Assembly (NCBI GenBank): GCA_013152205.1
Contig: JAADGV010000039.1
Span: forward strand, 1 to 60,412
Direction of reading: 5' to 3'
DNA length: 60,412 nt
From: Planctomycetota bacterium
Lineage (GTDB): Bacteria > Planctomycetota > Planctomycetia > Pirellulales > Lacipirellulaceae
The stretch's first letter is position 1; each line of letters begins with the position of its first letter. Below, piece by piece: positions 26,665 through 34,715 of this stretch. Below the pieces are notes generated by a model, which saw only the letters and a program-made list of their open reading frames with translations, had not been told where the DNA came from and did no database searches. The position numbers were made by a program, and so were the translations under genes.

Positions 26665-28824
26665 CTATTTCGCCACGGCAACCTTGTTCAGCCCAAGCAG
26701 TTCCAGATAGTCCAGAGCGATCGACACCAACTCGTCGTTGTACGGAGCTGTGGGGTCGTCGTATGGCGTCGTCGGAAAGACGGGCTTATCCTCTTCTTGC
26801 AGCTTGTCGTAAATTTCCTTTTGGTCATTCACTTTGGCTCGCTCGGCCAAGAACTTCTCTTTGTTGAGCGTAATCATGGGGTTCTTTTTTTGCTCCAAAT
26901 AACGCTCGATCTTACGACGCTCGGTGGCAAAGAACTCCGACTCATCACACCGACTGCTCGAACGCTTCTGTAGCTCGCCGATGATATCTGCCGTCGCATT
27001 ACGATAGTTCGAGTGTGGCATGGGCATAATGCGATCGAACGCCATCGCATAGTCGAGATCCGACTCGCCTACGTCCCAATGGGTCGTCCGATGCGGCAAC
27101 TCGACGTCAGAAATCACGCCACGGTTTTGAGTACTATCACCACTCGGTCGATAAAACTGTTGGATGGTCAGCTTCAAGGCACCCAAGTTCGGAGCCTTGC
27201 GGAAAGGCAACAGCTTCTGTCCCAACTCGGCCAATTGCTGGACCGTTCCTTTACCATGAGTCGTCTTATCACCAACCACGATCCCACGGCCATAGTCCTG
27301 AATCGCACCGGCAAAAATTTCGCTCGCACTTGCGCTAAATTTGTTAATCACCACAATCAACGGCTTCTTCCATACCGCTCCGGGATTCTCATCCCGATAG
27401 GGAGTCACGAGGCCCTTAATGCCTTTCACCTGAACAACAGGCCCTTGGTCGATAAACAAGCCGGTCACGTCCACCGATTCTGGCAACGATCCTCCGCCGT
27501 TGTAACGCAGGTCCATGATGACCAAGTCGACATTTTGTCGATTGAATTCTTCTAACAATCGACGTACGTCGCGGGTCGTACTCTTGTAGTTCGGATTATT
27601 TTCTCGACGACCTTTCATATCCATATAAAAGCTCGGCAAGCTAATCACGCCAATTTTGCGAACAACACCGCCCGCAGCATCGGTTTGCTCAACCACCTGG
27701 CCCGTTGCTTCACCTTCCGCAGCATTCTCGGTCCCAACCAACGAGCCATCCGCGTGCCGTTCAACGATTTCGCTACGTGCTTCGCGATCTTTTAGCTCAA
27801 TACGGGCGCGAGTGATGGGATAGACTTTACGCCCCGACTTGTCAGCCGGCGTGACCTCCAAACGCACCACCGTCCCCGGCTTGCCGCGAATCAATTTCAC
27901 AACATTGTTGATCTTCATATCCACGATGTCGACAAACTCGCTATCGGCGACTCCCTCAGCAACCCCAACAATGATGTCGCCAATCTGCAGTCGACCATCT
28001 TTGTCCGCAGCACCACCCGGCACGAGTTGCTTGACCGTCGTCTCGCCATACTCCGACTGCAACGACGCCCCGATGCCATTGAGTTCTAAACTCATCGCGA
28101 TCGTAAAATTCGCCAACGTGCTTGGCGACATATAACTGCTATGCGGATCGAAACTCATCGTCAGCGCACTGAGAAACATCTCCAGCAGCTCATCGTTATC
28201 GGTTTGTTCGGTGCGGCGCAAGATGTTTCGGTAACGCTTGTGCAGTTTTTCAACTGCTTCGTCATGTTCAACTTTATCCGCAATTTCTAGTAGCAGGTCG
28301 AGCTTCACTTTTTTGCGCCAACGCTCGTCCGATTCTGCAATTGTCTTGGCATAGGCTGCCTTATCCGGATCGCGAACCATCTCTTCGTCGATCGTAAAAT
28401 CGTGTTCTTCCTCCAAAAGGCGTTGGGCTACCGCCACTCGCTCTTCGACTCGCTGCATGAAAACGTCAAAAACCCGCTTCGCAAGACTGACGTCGCCCCG
28501 TTTTGCTTTGTCGTCAATTAAAAGCCTTTCGCCAGCAAACTGATCGATGTCGCTCTGCAAGAAAAAAAGCTTCATCGAATCGAGCCGTTTGAAAAACATA
28601 TCAAATGCACGCCCCGAAACCTCGTCGCCAAGCTCTAACTTCGAGAGGTGCTGATGATTCATCATCGACGCAACGAGAAAAGCAATTCGTTCGTCGTCTT
28701 TTGTTTGCTCGGATGGAAGTGCCCACACATACGGGGCCAACAACGCTGCCCCAATCGTGCAGCTGACCAACGAACCTAAAATCAATGTTCGCCGTAGACC
28801 TGTTCGAGTATTACCAGAATTCAT
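26665..28824 (-). CDS. prc: Tail-specific (C-terminal processing) S41 protease
   Basis: A 719-residue protein. ATG 28824 is preferred over the upstream in-frame starts because GAGGGA precedes it. A signal or anchor segment (LILGSLVSCTIGAALLAPYV) leads into a periplasmic protein. The N-terminal part is typical of Prc/Tsp (LFFLQSDIDQF, ERWRKKVK). A PDZ domain is at ~240-330 (VPGGAADKDGRLQIGDIIVG). The S41 core has DLRYNGGGSLPESV and NKFSASASEIFAGAIQDYGR, with catalytic Ser in SASASE and Lys in VVGDKTTHGKGT. A helical C-terminal domain follows. Prc trims or degrades periplasmic proteins by their C-termini and influences peptidoglycan hydrolases. Length matches E. coli Prc (~680). Confidence 0.93.
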   Translation of the reverse strand: MNSGNTRTGLRRTLILGSLVSCTIGAALLAPYVWALPSEQTKDDERIAFLVASMMNHQHLSKLELGDEVSGRAFDMFFKRLDSMKLFFLQSDIDQFAGERLLIDDKAKRGDVSLAKRVFDVFMQRVEERVAVAQRLLEEEHDFTIDEEMVRDPDKAAYAKTIAESDERWRKKVKLDLLLEIADKVEHDEAVEKLHKRYRNILRRTEQTDNDELLEMFLSALTMSFDPHSSYMSPSTLANFTIAMSLELNGIGASLQSEYGETTVKQLVPGGAADKDGRLQIGDIIVGVAEGVADSEFVDIVDMKINNVVKLIRGKPGTVVRLEVTPADKSGRKVYPITRARIELKDREARSEIVERHADGSLVGTENAAEGEATGQVVEQTDAAGGVVRKIGVISLPSFYMDMKGRRENNPNYKSTTRDVRRLLEEFNRQNVDLVIMDLRYNGGGSLPESVDVTGLFIDQGPVVQVKGIKGLVTPYRDENPGAVWKKPLIVVINKFSASASEIFAGAIQDYGRGIVVGDKTTHGKGTVQQLAELGQKLLPFRKAPNLGALKLTIQQFYRPSGDSTQNRGVISDVELPHRTTHWDVGESDLDYAMAFDRIMPMPHSNYRNATADIIGELQKRSSSRCDESEFFATERRKIERYLEQKKNPMITLNKEKFLAERAKVNDQKEIYDKLQEEDKPVFPTTPYDDPTAPYNDELVSIALDYLELLGLNKVAVAK

Positions 28825-28979
28825 GCGTTTCCCTCTCTTGTCTTTCCGACACAAGATGCCAGAAAGTTCAGTTACATTGTCGTTGGGGCAAGTCAGCGTA
28901 CCTGAACGATGTTGTTTTAGATTCGGAGTCGCTGAAACAGCACCGCCCGCTATCTTTTCCTCTCACACCAGACGAGCCC

Positions 28980-29013
28980 AAAAAAGGCGGCCTCTCAATA
29001 AATCTGACCGCCG
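28980..29013 (-). terminator. Rho-independent terminator of the SelA-like gene
   Basis: Read on the minus strand, GGCGGTC (29013-29007) pairs with GGCCGCC (28993-28987), with one G-U pair, around a 13-nt loop, followed by TTTTTT. It lies 170 nt downstream of the SelA-like stop and upstream of the protease gene. The rest of 28825-29183 holds no gene. Confidence 0.65.
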
Positions 29014-29183
29014 CTAGAATCTCTTCAATATTCGTCCCGGCATTGCTGTCATCGTAGCGGCGGGGCCAAAGGGGGACAAGATCGACACGTCGCCCTCGGT
29101 ACGCAAGTTCAGACCACCACACCACTTGCATTTGCTACGGATGCCAACTGCTATCAGTTCAGTCCAAAAACCGCTTTTTTCTA

Positions 29184-30281
29184 CTACCCCTCGAAAGCGG
29201 CCACCAACGGTTGATCCCACCGAGGAAACACCGATCGCAAGTCGAGCCAAACCGCATCCTGCTGTTCGCGGGCAACAACCCGTGTCGTTGCCCCTAGCAA
29301 CCGGTGCGACAAATCCTCCACCGTTGCCTCCGCCGGTTGCAGGCGGATTGCCCACGAGGGCCCCGAAATCTTTGTGGCACTGGTGTCGTACCAAATCGAC
29401 TCGCATTGCATCGGCGTCGCAGTCGCAACGACCTCGCAAGCTTCCAGCAGCGGCGCCAATCGCTCGCAGCGCTGCTGCAAATTTGCGACCGGGGCAGACA
29501 ACAACTGAAGCACGGGGATCTGGTGAATTGCCTGCTTCTCCAACTGATAAATGCGAAGCGTCGCATCCAGGGCAACCAATGCCAATCGATCTGCAGCCAG
29601 CGTGTCGGCAAGTGAATGCTCGCGCAGCTTGGCAACCTGCTCGCGACTGCCCAACACGATGCCGCACTGCGGCCCACCCAGCAAACCGGCACCCTCGATA
29701 AGAACCAAGTTGGCCCCGGTCGCCAAACGATCGCCAATCGTATCCACGTGCGACAAGCCGTACTCGGCCGGATCGATAAGCCCCACATACCCGAGCGCAT
29801 CGACCTGCGCATCCTCACCCGTGATTTCAACCAAGTGGGCTGCACCCGAAAAATTGCCTGCAACCCAAGCCGCCTCGGCCCCAGTGATTTCAACCAAACG
29901 GGCCGCAACTTGTTCACTCAACTGCTGATCGTCTTCGTGATACTCGCTAGCAAATCGTAGCATCTCGTGAACCGCCGCCTCGGCCAACGGCGGAGCAGGC
30001 CAGCGATCTCCCAACACCGCCCCCGTCGCATTGATCACCGGAGCGCCACTCTCGTCAGGCCCCAACAGCCGCCGCGCCAATCGTTCGGCTAGCTGATGAA
30101 TCGAAGGAACAACGCCTCGATCGGTTCGCCCCTGGAAGCTCGACTGCAATTCCTCCAAGAAGCCCGTCGCGCGCTGGGCAATCGTTGTTTGATTCACCCG
30201 CTCGACAATCTGCTCGACGGTTGGATGCTTTAGTAATTCGCCGATCGAAGGCAACTTCGGAAACGAGGGTTCAGACTTCAT
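29184..30281 (-). CDS. SelA-like protein lacking the PLP lysine
   Basis: A 365-residue protein; ATG 30281 is chosen because further upstream the frame runs through dispersed repeats. The N-terminus (FPKLPSIGELLKHPTVEQIV) and APVINATGAVL match L-seryl-tRNA(Sec) selenium transferase. The SelA cofactor region SGDKLLGGPQAGI reads EGAGLLGGPQCGI here (residues ~196-208), so the Schiff-base lysine is replaced by Gly. About 95 residues between VINATG and this site are missing compared with E. coli SelA (463 residues). It therefore cannot be a normal PLP enzyme. It may be a structural or ligand-binding paralogue, or a decaying gene, although the frame is intact. The region has a terminator downstream and a repeat upstream. 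Confidence 0.75.
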   Translation of the reverse strand: MKSEPSFPKLPSIGELLKHPTVEQIVERVNQTTIAQRATGFLEELQSSFQGRTDRGVVPSIHQLAERLARRLLGPDESGAPVINATGAVLGDRWPAPPLAEAAVHEMLRFASEYHEDDQQLSEQVAARLVEITGAEAAWVAGNFSGAAHLVEITGEDAQVDALGYVGLIDPAEYGLSHVDTIGDRLATGANLVLIEGAGLLGGPQCGIVLGSREQVAKLREHSLADTLAADRLALVALDATLRIYQLEKQAIHQIPVLQLLSAPVANLQQRCERLAPLLEACEVVATATPMQCESIWYDTSATKISGPSWAIRLQPAEATVEDLSHRLLGATTRVVAREQQDAVWLDLRSVFPRWDQPLVAAFEG

Positions 30282-30446
30282 CACATACGGCTCAAGCTGG
30301 AGAAACGGGTAACCATTGCAAACGCAGACCCTATTATGCGTCGGCGACCCGTGAGCAGAGAAGTCCCAAAAAGAAAGGTTCTTCGCCAATTGTTGAGCAA
30401 CGTACCAATTTGCGTTCCCGAGAGTCACTTTTTCCCAAAATGGATT

Positions 30447-30508
30447 CGTTAGCGGTGTCGGCCACGACATCCTCCCGCAGAACACTCTTGCGAACAGAAA
30501 AAGGTAAG
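30447..30508. repeat. CGTTAGCGGTGTCGG repeat family, copy 1
   Basis: CGTTAGCGGTGTCGGCCACG through GAACAGAAAAAGGTAAG, with an internal weak hairpin (CGCAGAACACTCTTGCG). Related copies are at 34173-34235, 48077-48139 and 57277-57319. Translated on this strand it gives LAVSATTSSRRTL, a peptide that would appear in spurious open frames. Confidence 0.8.
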
Positions 30509-30529
30509 ACGCCCTAGTGGCTGAACATT

Positions 30530-30640
30530 GTATCGAAGCAGCAAAGCTGCTTCTGCCCCAACGGGGCAAAACATCACAGCCTAGGGCAAGGCAAGCAAGC
30601 ATCGCGAGGCTTGCCGCCGCCCTAGGTTAAATTTGCCAGG
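30530..30640. repeat. Palindromic spacer sequence
   Basis: Three adjacent inverted repeats: GCAGCAAAGCTGC, TGCCCCAACGGGGCA, and AGCCTAGGGC (about 30579) with GCCCTAGGTT (about 30620). Such strings are typical of dispersed repeats in this genome. No gene is seen in the 30282-30735 spacer. Confidence 0.5.
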
Positions 30641-30735
30641 GGGCCTCGGCCGAGTTTCAGCTTAGCCAATCACCGGCACATAGCCGAGGCCGAAATTCAC
30701 CCGCGGCTTTGCTCTGGGTGCTGCAAAGTAGGACG

Positions 30736-30933
30736 CTACTCAGACGCTTCCATTCCCACGTCGCTAGGCGACGGAAACGGATCGTTCTTGGACCGCTTGA
30801 CCACCTGCCGTTCGCCCTTCGTCGCCGTCAGGCCCGATAAGTGTGGAGAGGCATGCCAAACCTGGCAACCCGAAATTCCACCAACCAATAGCAACGCCAC
30901 CGACAGACGCAATCGATCCGTAATTTTCAACAT
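30736..30933 (-). CDS. Small putative lipoprotein
   Basis: A 65-residue protein. ATG 30933 gives MLKITDRLRLSVALLLVGGI followed by SGC, a lipoprotein signal peptide with lipobox GISGC and Cys at about residue 23. The remainder is a short polar, Lys/Pro/Ser-rich tail. It lies downstream of and on the same strand as the exported protein at 30988-31470 (54 nt apart), so the two may form an operon. Function unknown. Confidence 0.6.
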   Translation of the reverse strand: MLKITDRLRLSVALLLVGGISGCQVWHASPHLSGLTATKGERQVVKRSKNDPFPSPSDVGMEASE

Positions 30934-30987
30934 CACTCGCACCGCTGATGAGATTGGTTTTTCAACTCCACTTGTACGTCCCTACCT

Positions 30988-31470
30988 CTACGGCATCGGT
31001 CGCTTCTGCGACATGAACTCGCCCACCGTTTGCGGCCCATCGTCATAATCGGCTGATGCTTGACCAATCAGCCGTTGCCAAAACGAGGGCCCTCTCGGCG
31101 CCGGTGAGGTTCCGTTGCCTGAGCCGGCAGAAAAAATATCCTTCGTACCTTCCCATGCTTTCCTCATGCCTTGCGACACTTTCGAGGCACCTACGACAAA
31201 CGGCGCGAGCAGCGCAGGTCGATCATCTTCGGTCGAGGGCCAAAGCCTAGGCATCGTGATTTTCGGAAAAGTAATTTTCGGCAGCAGAACACTTGGCCAG
31301 CTTGTCTGCTCGACAACGCCCAAGTCGTCGCCAGCACCGCCAGCCTGCTGAACCCCAACGCTGGTCGATTCAGCTCCCACAGCAAGAATTTGTCCCCAAG
31401 AGGTCTGCACCGATTCCGTAGCAATACAACACCCTAGCAATATGGTGAAACCAATACGCGCGATTGTCAT
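30988..31470 (-). CDS. Small exported protein, unknown function
   Basis: A 160-residue protein. ATG 31470 is chosen since GGGAGG is 10-15 nt upstream. A signal peptide (TIARIGFTILLGCCIATESV) leads into a mature part containing a repeated VLLPKITFPKITMPRLWP segment and GPSFWQRLIGQ. No catalytic motif or membrane helix is seen after the signal. Probably a planctomycete envelope protein. Genus-specific function cannot be assigned. Confidence 0.65.
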   Translation of the reverse strand: MTIARIGFTILLGCCIATESVQTSWGQILAVGAESTSVGVQQAGGAGDDLGVVEQTSWPSVLLPKITFPKITMPRLWPSTEDDRPALLAPFVVGASKVSQGMRKAWEGTKDIFSAGSGNGTSPAPRGPSFWQRLIGQASADYDDGPQTVGEFMSQKRPMP

Positions 31471-31725
31471 TTCTCTAGTCCTCCCATTCATGGGCAAGGA
31501 GTCGTCGTTATTTGGCGATTTATTCACTTCTCCCGTTGCGGTTCCCACCATACCGGGAGGCGGCGGAGTGTTCCAAATCCTCCCCCCGGCGTCCAGGCAG
31601 GTTTTTGCTAAAATCGCCCCACCCCCCGAAAAACCCAGTATTCGATTGTCGCAAGCCCGGCGATTGCGTAGGATATTGCTCATCTGAACCAGTTTCGATA
31701 CCGCAGATTTCCAGGACACCCTCGC

Positions 31726-32547
31726 TTGACTAACTTCAGACGAAAAATTGGCTTTCTCGGCGCTGGACGCATGGCGACGGCCCTTGCCCGCGGATGCGTC
31801 CAGTCGGCCCTAATCTCCGGCGATCAGCTGCTAGCAGCTGACCCCAGCGAAGCTGCTCGCGCCGCATTCGCCGATCAGGTTCCAGGCGCCCGCTTTGCCA
31901 AAGACAATCAGCAACTGCTAGCAGAAACCGACTTGGTCGTGCTAGCTGTCAAACCACAAATCATGCCCAAGGCGCTTGCCGACATCTTGGGGTGCGTCAC
32001 TTCCCAACACTTGCTGGTGTCGATTGCCGCGGGAGTAACCCTACAAAGATTAGCAGCCAGCTTGCCAGACAGCACTCGGCTCATCCGCGTCATGCCAAAC
32101 ACTCCTTGCCTCGTTGGCTTAGGCGCCAGTTGCTACAGCCGTGGCGCCCATGCCAGCCAAGACGATGGACAAGCCGTCCACCAAATGCTCGAAAGCGTCG
32201 GACAAGCCTACCCGGTGGAAGAATCGATGCTCGATGCGGTCACCGGCCTCTCAGGTTCGGGCCCCGCATTTGTTTACCGCGCGATCGAGGCATTGGCAGC
32301 GGGCGGAGTCGCCAGCGGCCTCCCCGAAGATTTAGCATTAAAGCTAGCGGCCCAAACCACCCGCGGTGCGGCCGAAATGATAATATCCACAGGCAGCTCG
32401 CCAGCGGAGTTGTGCCAACAAGTCACCAGCCCTGGCGGCACCACCCTCGCGGGCCTGGATGCCTTCGGAAAAAACGGCGCAGGCAACTCGCTAATTGCTG
32501 CCGTCAAAGCTGCCACCAAACGATCGATTGAGTTAGGCCAAGCCTAG
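31726..32547 (+). CDS. proC: Pyrroline-5-carboxylate reductase
   Basis: A 273-residue protein. Rossmann start KIGFLGAGRMATALARG. The NADP-site Ala/Val-rich strand is LVVLAVKPQIMPKAL, the P5C-reductase signature is LIRVMPNTPCLVG, and the dimer domain is SGSGPAFVYRAIEALAAGGV with TSPGGTTLAGLDAF near the C-terminus. It reduces 1-pyrroline-5-carboxylate to proline with NAD(P)H, the last step of proline synthesis, in the cytoplasm. It appears to start at TTG 31726; no ATG lies in the right place. Length matches the family. Confidence 0.95.
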   Translation: MTNFRRKIGFLGAGRMATALARGCVQSALISGDQLLAADPSEAARAAFADQVPGARFAKDNQQLLAETDLVVLAVKPQIMPKALADILGCVTSQHLLVSIAAGVTLQRLAASLPDSTRLIRVMPNTPCLVGLGASCYSRGAHASQDDGQAVHQMLESVGQAYPVEESMLDAVTGLSGSGPAFVYRAIEALAAGGVASGLPEDLALKLAAQTTRGAAEMIISTGSSPAELCQQVTSPGGTTLAGLDAFGKNGAGNSLIAAVKAATKRSIELGQA

Positions 32548-32560
32548 GGGGAACCAAAAT

Positions 32561-32821
32561 ATGTCAATCATGTGCCGTATTGATGATAAACTTGTGCCGC
32601 TCTACCGAGTCATGTGGGTCTCAGCCGTGCCCCACTTCTGTGGCGAAGAAGATTGCACTCGCGAAGGGTGCTACGAAATCCGACTCGAACAGGGCGAATC
32701 GGTTTGGGGAAATACCGAAGATCGCGACAAAATTTGCGATCAACTAGAACAATGGCAAGGCGGACTCGGCCCCACCGACGAAACTGACGAAACCGACGAC
32801 GGTGACGGCGGTCCTTGGTAA
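32561..32821 (+). CDS. Small acidic protein, unknown function
   Basis: An 86-residue protein starting 14 nt after proC, with GGGGGAA upstream of ATG 32561. Four Cys residues occur (MCRIDD, FCGEEDC, EGCYEI) and a fifth in KICDQL. The C-terminus is a Thr/Asp/Glu tail (DETDETDDGDGG). The Cys arrangement could bind a metal (inference). Probably co-transcribed with proC and the next gene. Family not recognised. Confidence 0.65.
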   Translation: MSIMCRIDDKLVPLYRVMWVSAVPHFCGEEDCTREGCYEIRLEQGESVWGNTEDRDKICDQLEQWQGGLGPTDETDETDDGDGGPW

Positions 32822-32891
32822 GCCTTCCCGCGTCACTCAATCAGCAACCCTCAAAATACTCCTCCAGGCAAATCCTTATCCGAGCAGCAAG

Positions 32892-33419
32892 ATGTCTGAA
32901 AAATCTGACGAACTCCATTGGCGTGAAACTTATTTCATCCTCTTCCCGCACGATCAGCGTCCGAACCTCGAACAGGTGACCGCCGCCATCTCTGCCGCCA
33001 ACGCTCGCTTCCAACTAAAAAACCCCGCCGCTGACGACGACGGACTCTTCGCGTCGCTCTTGGTCGAATCTCCCGAAGACCATGCCGCGGTAGAGATTAG
33101 CTACGAAGTTGGCGACGCGATCACCGAACAAACCCTCGAATGGGCCCAGCAACTCCAAGATCAACTTGCCCCCGAGCAAATCCAAGACCTCATTCGAGCC
33201 GACGCTCGGCTAGACATTGCCCATTTCGAAAGAGTTCAGGCCGGGGCCCCCGAGTCGACCGACGCCCCTTCGCCGTTCTTCGGCGATGAGTTCGACGAAG
33301 ATGAAGACGAAGGCTTCGAAATGCTTGACCCAACCTGCATGTTAACCGTCGTCGACACGCTCTCCCAACTCACCCAAGGCCTAGCCTTCGACCCCGCCTC
33401 AGGCGAAATTGTTGCCTGA
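32892..33419 (+). CDS. Conserved-type cytosolic protein, unknown function
   Basis: A 175-residue acidic protein. ATG 32892 gives MSEKSDELHWRETYFILFPH; the upstream in-frame extension overlaps the preceding gene. It has an alpha/beta pattern with two halves (HDQRPNLEQVTAAISAAN, AVEISYEVGD), then an acidic loop (FGDEFDEDEDEGFE) and MLTVVDTLSQLTQGLAFD. No membrane segment, Cys pair or catalytic motif is seen. Third gene in the proC group, 70 nt after the small acidic protein. Confidence 0.6.
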   Translation: MSEKSDELHWRETYFILFPHDQRPNLEQVTAAISAANARFQLKNPAADDDGLFASLLVESPEDHAAVEISYEVGDAITEQTLEWAQQLQDQLAPEQIQDLIRADARLDIAHFERVQAGAPESTDAPSPFFGDEFDEDEDEGFEMLDPTCMLTVVDTLSQLTQGLAFDPASGEIVA

Positions 33420-33437
33420 CGAAATCAAAGTGAAAAG

Positions 33438-33555
33438 AAAGATAACCACAGAGACACGGAGGGCACGGAGAAAAGGATCTTTAATTTCAATCGAAAAAAT
33501 GCCTTGATTCATCGTTCAAAAAAACTCCGTGCCCTCCGCGACTCCGTGGTAATTC
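33438..33555. repeat. Inverted repeat of the CCACAGAG...CACGGAG type
   Basis: AACCACAGAGACACGGAGGG (33438-) is mirrored by CTCCGTGCCCTCCGCGACTC then CGTGGT (to about 33552). About 60 bp of AT-rich sequence lies between. Same family as 13429-13505. Confidence 0.6.
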
Positions 33556-33608
33556 CAACCACAAACAGTTTTTAACTACACCCTTCTCTTTCGAAATACT
33601 ACTAAAAA

Positions 33609-34109
33609 ATGCTCGCAAAAGATCTCAAGCCTGGCGGTATCGTCCTCTACAACGATGCCCCCCACATTGTCGAATCGGTCAACGTCCAATCGCCCTCGGC
33701 CCGAGGCGGTGCCACGTTATACAAATTCCGCGCTCGCAATCTCGTTACCAAGCAAAAGTCAGACTTCGCCTGCAAGGGGACCGACAACCTCAACGAAGCC
33801 GACTTCCAACGCCGCGAAATTTCGCTGATGTATTCCGACGGCGATCAAGTCCACTTCCTCGATCAGCAGGACTACAACCAATACTCGATCCCCAGCAACG
33901 ACATCACAGACGAAATGCAGTATGTCACCGAAGACCTCACCGGTATGCTCGCCCTGATCTACAACGAAGAGTGCGTCGGCCTCCAGCTCCCCTCCACCGT
34001 CGAACTAAAAATCACGGAGTGCGACCCCGGCGTCAAAGGCAACTCAGCCACCTCACGCAACAAACCGGCCAAGCTCGAAACGGGCCTGACGATTCAAGTG
34101 CCCGAGTAG
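33609..34109 (+). CDS. EF-P/EfpL (YeiP)-like protein, ended early by TAG
   Basis: A 166-residue product. The N-terminal KOW-like domain has VQSPSARGGATLYKFRARNL, which matches the EfpL/YeiP loop (SPTARGAATL, with Arg at the tip, here Arg32) rather than the Lys loop of classical EF-P. The OB domains II-III follow, ending NKPAKLETGLTIQVPE. The protein binds ribosomes stalled at proline-rich stretches and promotes peptide-bond formation. In E. coli EfpL the next residue after IQVPE is Tyr; here the codon is TAG at 34107-34109, and the frame continues afterward with the rest of domain III. EF-P-family proteins are usually ~185-190 residues, so this product is about 19 short. Confidence 0.85.
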   Translation: MLAKDLKPGGIVLYNDAPHIVESVNVQSPSARGGATLYKFRARNLVTKQKSDFACKGTDNLNEADFQRREISLMYSDGDQVHFLDQQDYNQYSIPSNDITDEMQYVTEDLTGMLALIYNEECVGLQLPSTVELKITECDPGVKGNSATSRNKPAKLETGLTIQVPE

Positions 34110-34166
34110 CAAGACGAGATCATCAAAGTCGATACCCGCACAGGCGGCTTCCTAAGCCGAGCCTAA
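34107..34166 (+). pseudogene. In-frame remainder of the EfpL-like gene after the TAG
   Basis: Directly after TAG 34107-34109, in the same frame, comes QDEIIKVDTRTGGFLSRA and then TAA at 34164-34166. IKVDTRTGxxLSRA is the canonical C-terminus of EF-P domain III. Reading the TAG as a sense codon (Tyr in E. coli EfpL) restores a 185-residue protein. Either a point nonsense mutation, a sequencing error, or amber readthrough explains it. Confidence 0.85.
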
Positions 34167-34172
34167 TGCATT

Positions 34173-34235
34173 CGTTAGCGGTATCGGCCACGACATCCTC
34201 GCGCAAAAAAATTTTTGCGAACAGAAAAAGGTAAG
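34173..34235. repeat. CGTTAGCGGTGTCGG repeat family, copy 2
   Basis: CGTTAGCGGTATCGGCCACG to AAAAAGGTAAG. The internal hairpin is perfect in this copy (CGCAAAAAAATTTTTGCG). It begins 6 nt after the second stop of the EfpL-like frame, so it sits at the 3' end of that gene and between it and the convergent histone-like gene. Confidence 0.8.
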
Positions 34236-34240
34236 TTGCT

Positions 34241-34519
34241 CTAAAACAACTGCCTCTGGCGAGTCGTCGGCTTCTTCTTCGCTTTCTTGACCTTAGGGGC
34301 CGCCTTCTTCTTCACAGGCTTGCTGGCCGATTTTTTCTTTGCCGACTTCGCCTTGGTAGTCGCCGACTTCTTCGCCTTCTTCGCCTTCTTCGCAGGCTTC
34401 TTTTTGGTCGACTTCTTGGCAGTTTTCTTCTTCTTCGCCGACTTCTTCTTACTGCCGGAGAAAATGTTCTCCCAGTTGTCCGAAAACTTTTGGGTCGAAC
34501 CAACGCGAACAATACTCAT
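34241..34519 (-). CDS. Lysine-rich histone H1-like protein
   Basis: A 92-residue protein. A short ordered head, MSIVRVGSTQKFSDNWENIF, is followed by about 60 residues of Lys/Ala/Ser repeats (KKKSAKKKKTAKK, KKAKKAKK) and a short TTRQRQLF end. Its composition resembles the C-terminal tail of histone H1 and bacterial Hc1-like proteins, so DNA binding and nucleoid packing is the expected role. The sequence repeats make exact alignment unreliable. The head looks like a conserved motif of planctomycetal proteins (from memory). Convergent with the EfpL-like gene. Confidence 0.78.
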   Translation of the reverse strand: MSIVRVGSTQKFSDNWENIFSGSKKKSAKKKKTAKKSTKKKPAKKAKKAKKSATTKAKSAKKKSASKPVKKKAAPKVKKAKKKPTTRQRQLF

Positions 34520-34581
34520 CGTATGACTTACTCCATCCTAGCATTTTAGCCCGCCAACCATTTCATCCGGAAAGCGAATCG

Positions 34582-34608
34582 TTGACAACTCTTCCGCCCC
34601 TTTATACC
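34582..34608 (+). promoter_or_regulatory. Candidate promoter of the hicAB operon
   Basis: TTGACA at 34582-34587 and TATACC at 34603-34608 are 15 bp apart, directed toward hicA about 110-270 bp downstream. The -35 is perfect; the spacer is short. Low certainty. Confidence 0.35.
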
Positions 34609-34715
34609 GTATTCACGGCCTTTGGACAGCCTCTTCTCTGTCGTGTACAGGTAAACCATCTGGTTAGAGGGAAGAGGTTTTCAACAGATTCCATATTGGG
34701 GCACATAGTCTGAGA

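Noticed and set aside
30185..30517. 110-codon frame ending in LAVSATTSSRRTLLRTEKG
   Set aside because: It overlaps the SelA-like gene on the other strand and ends by translating a dispersed repeat.
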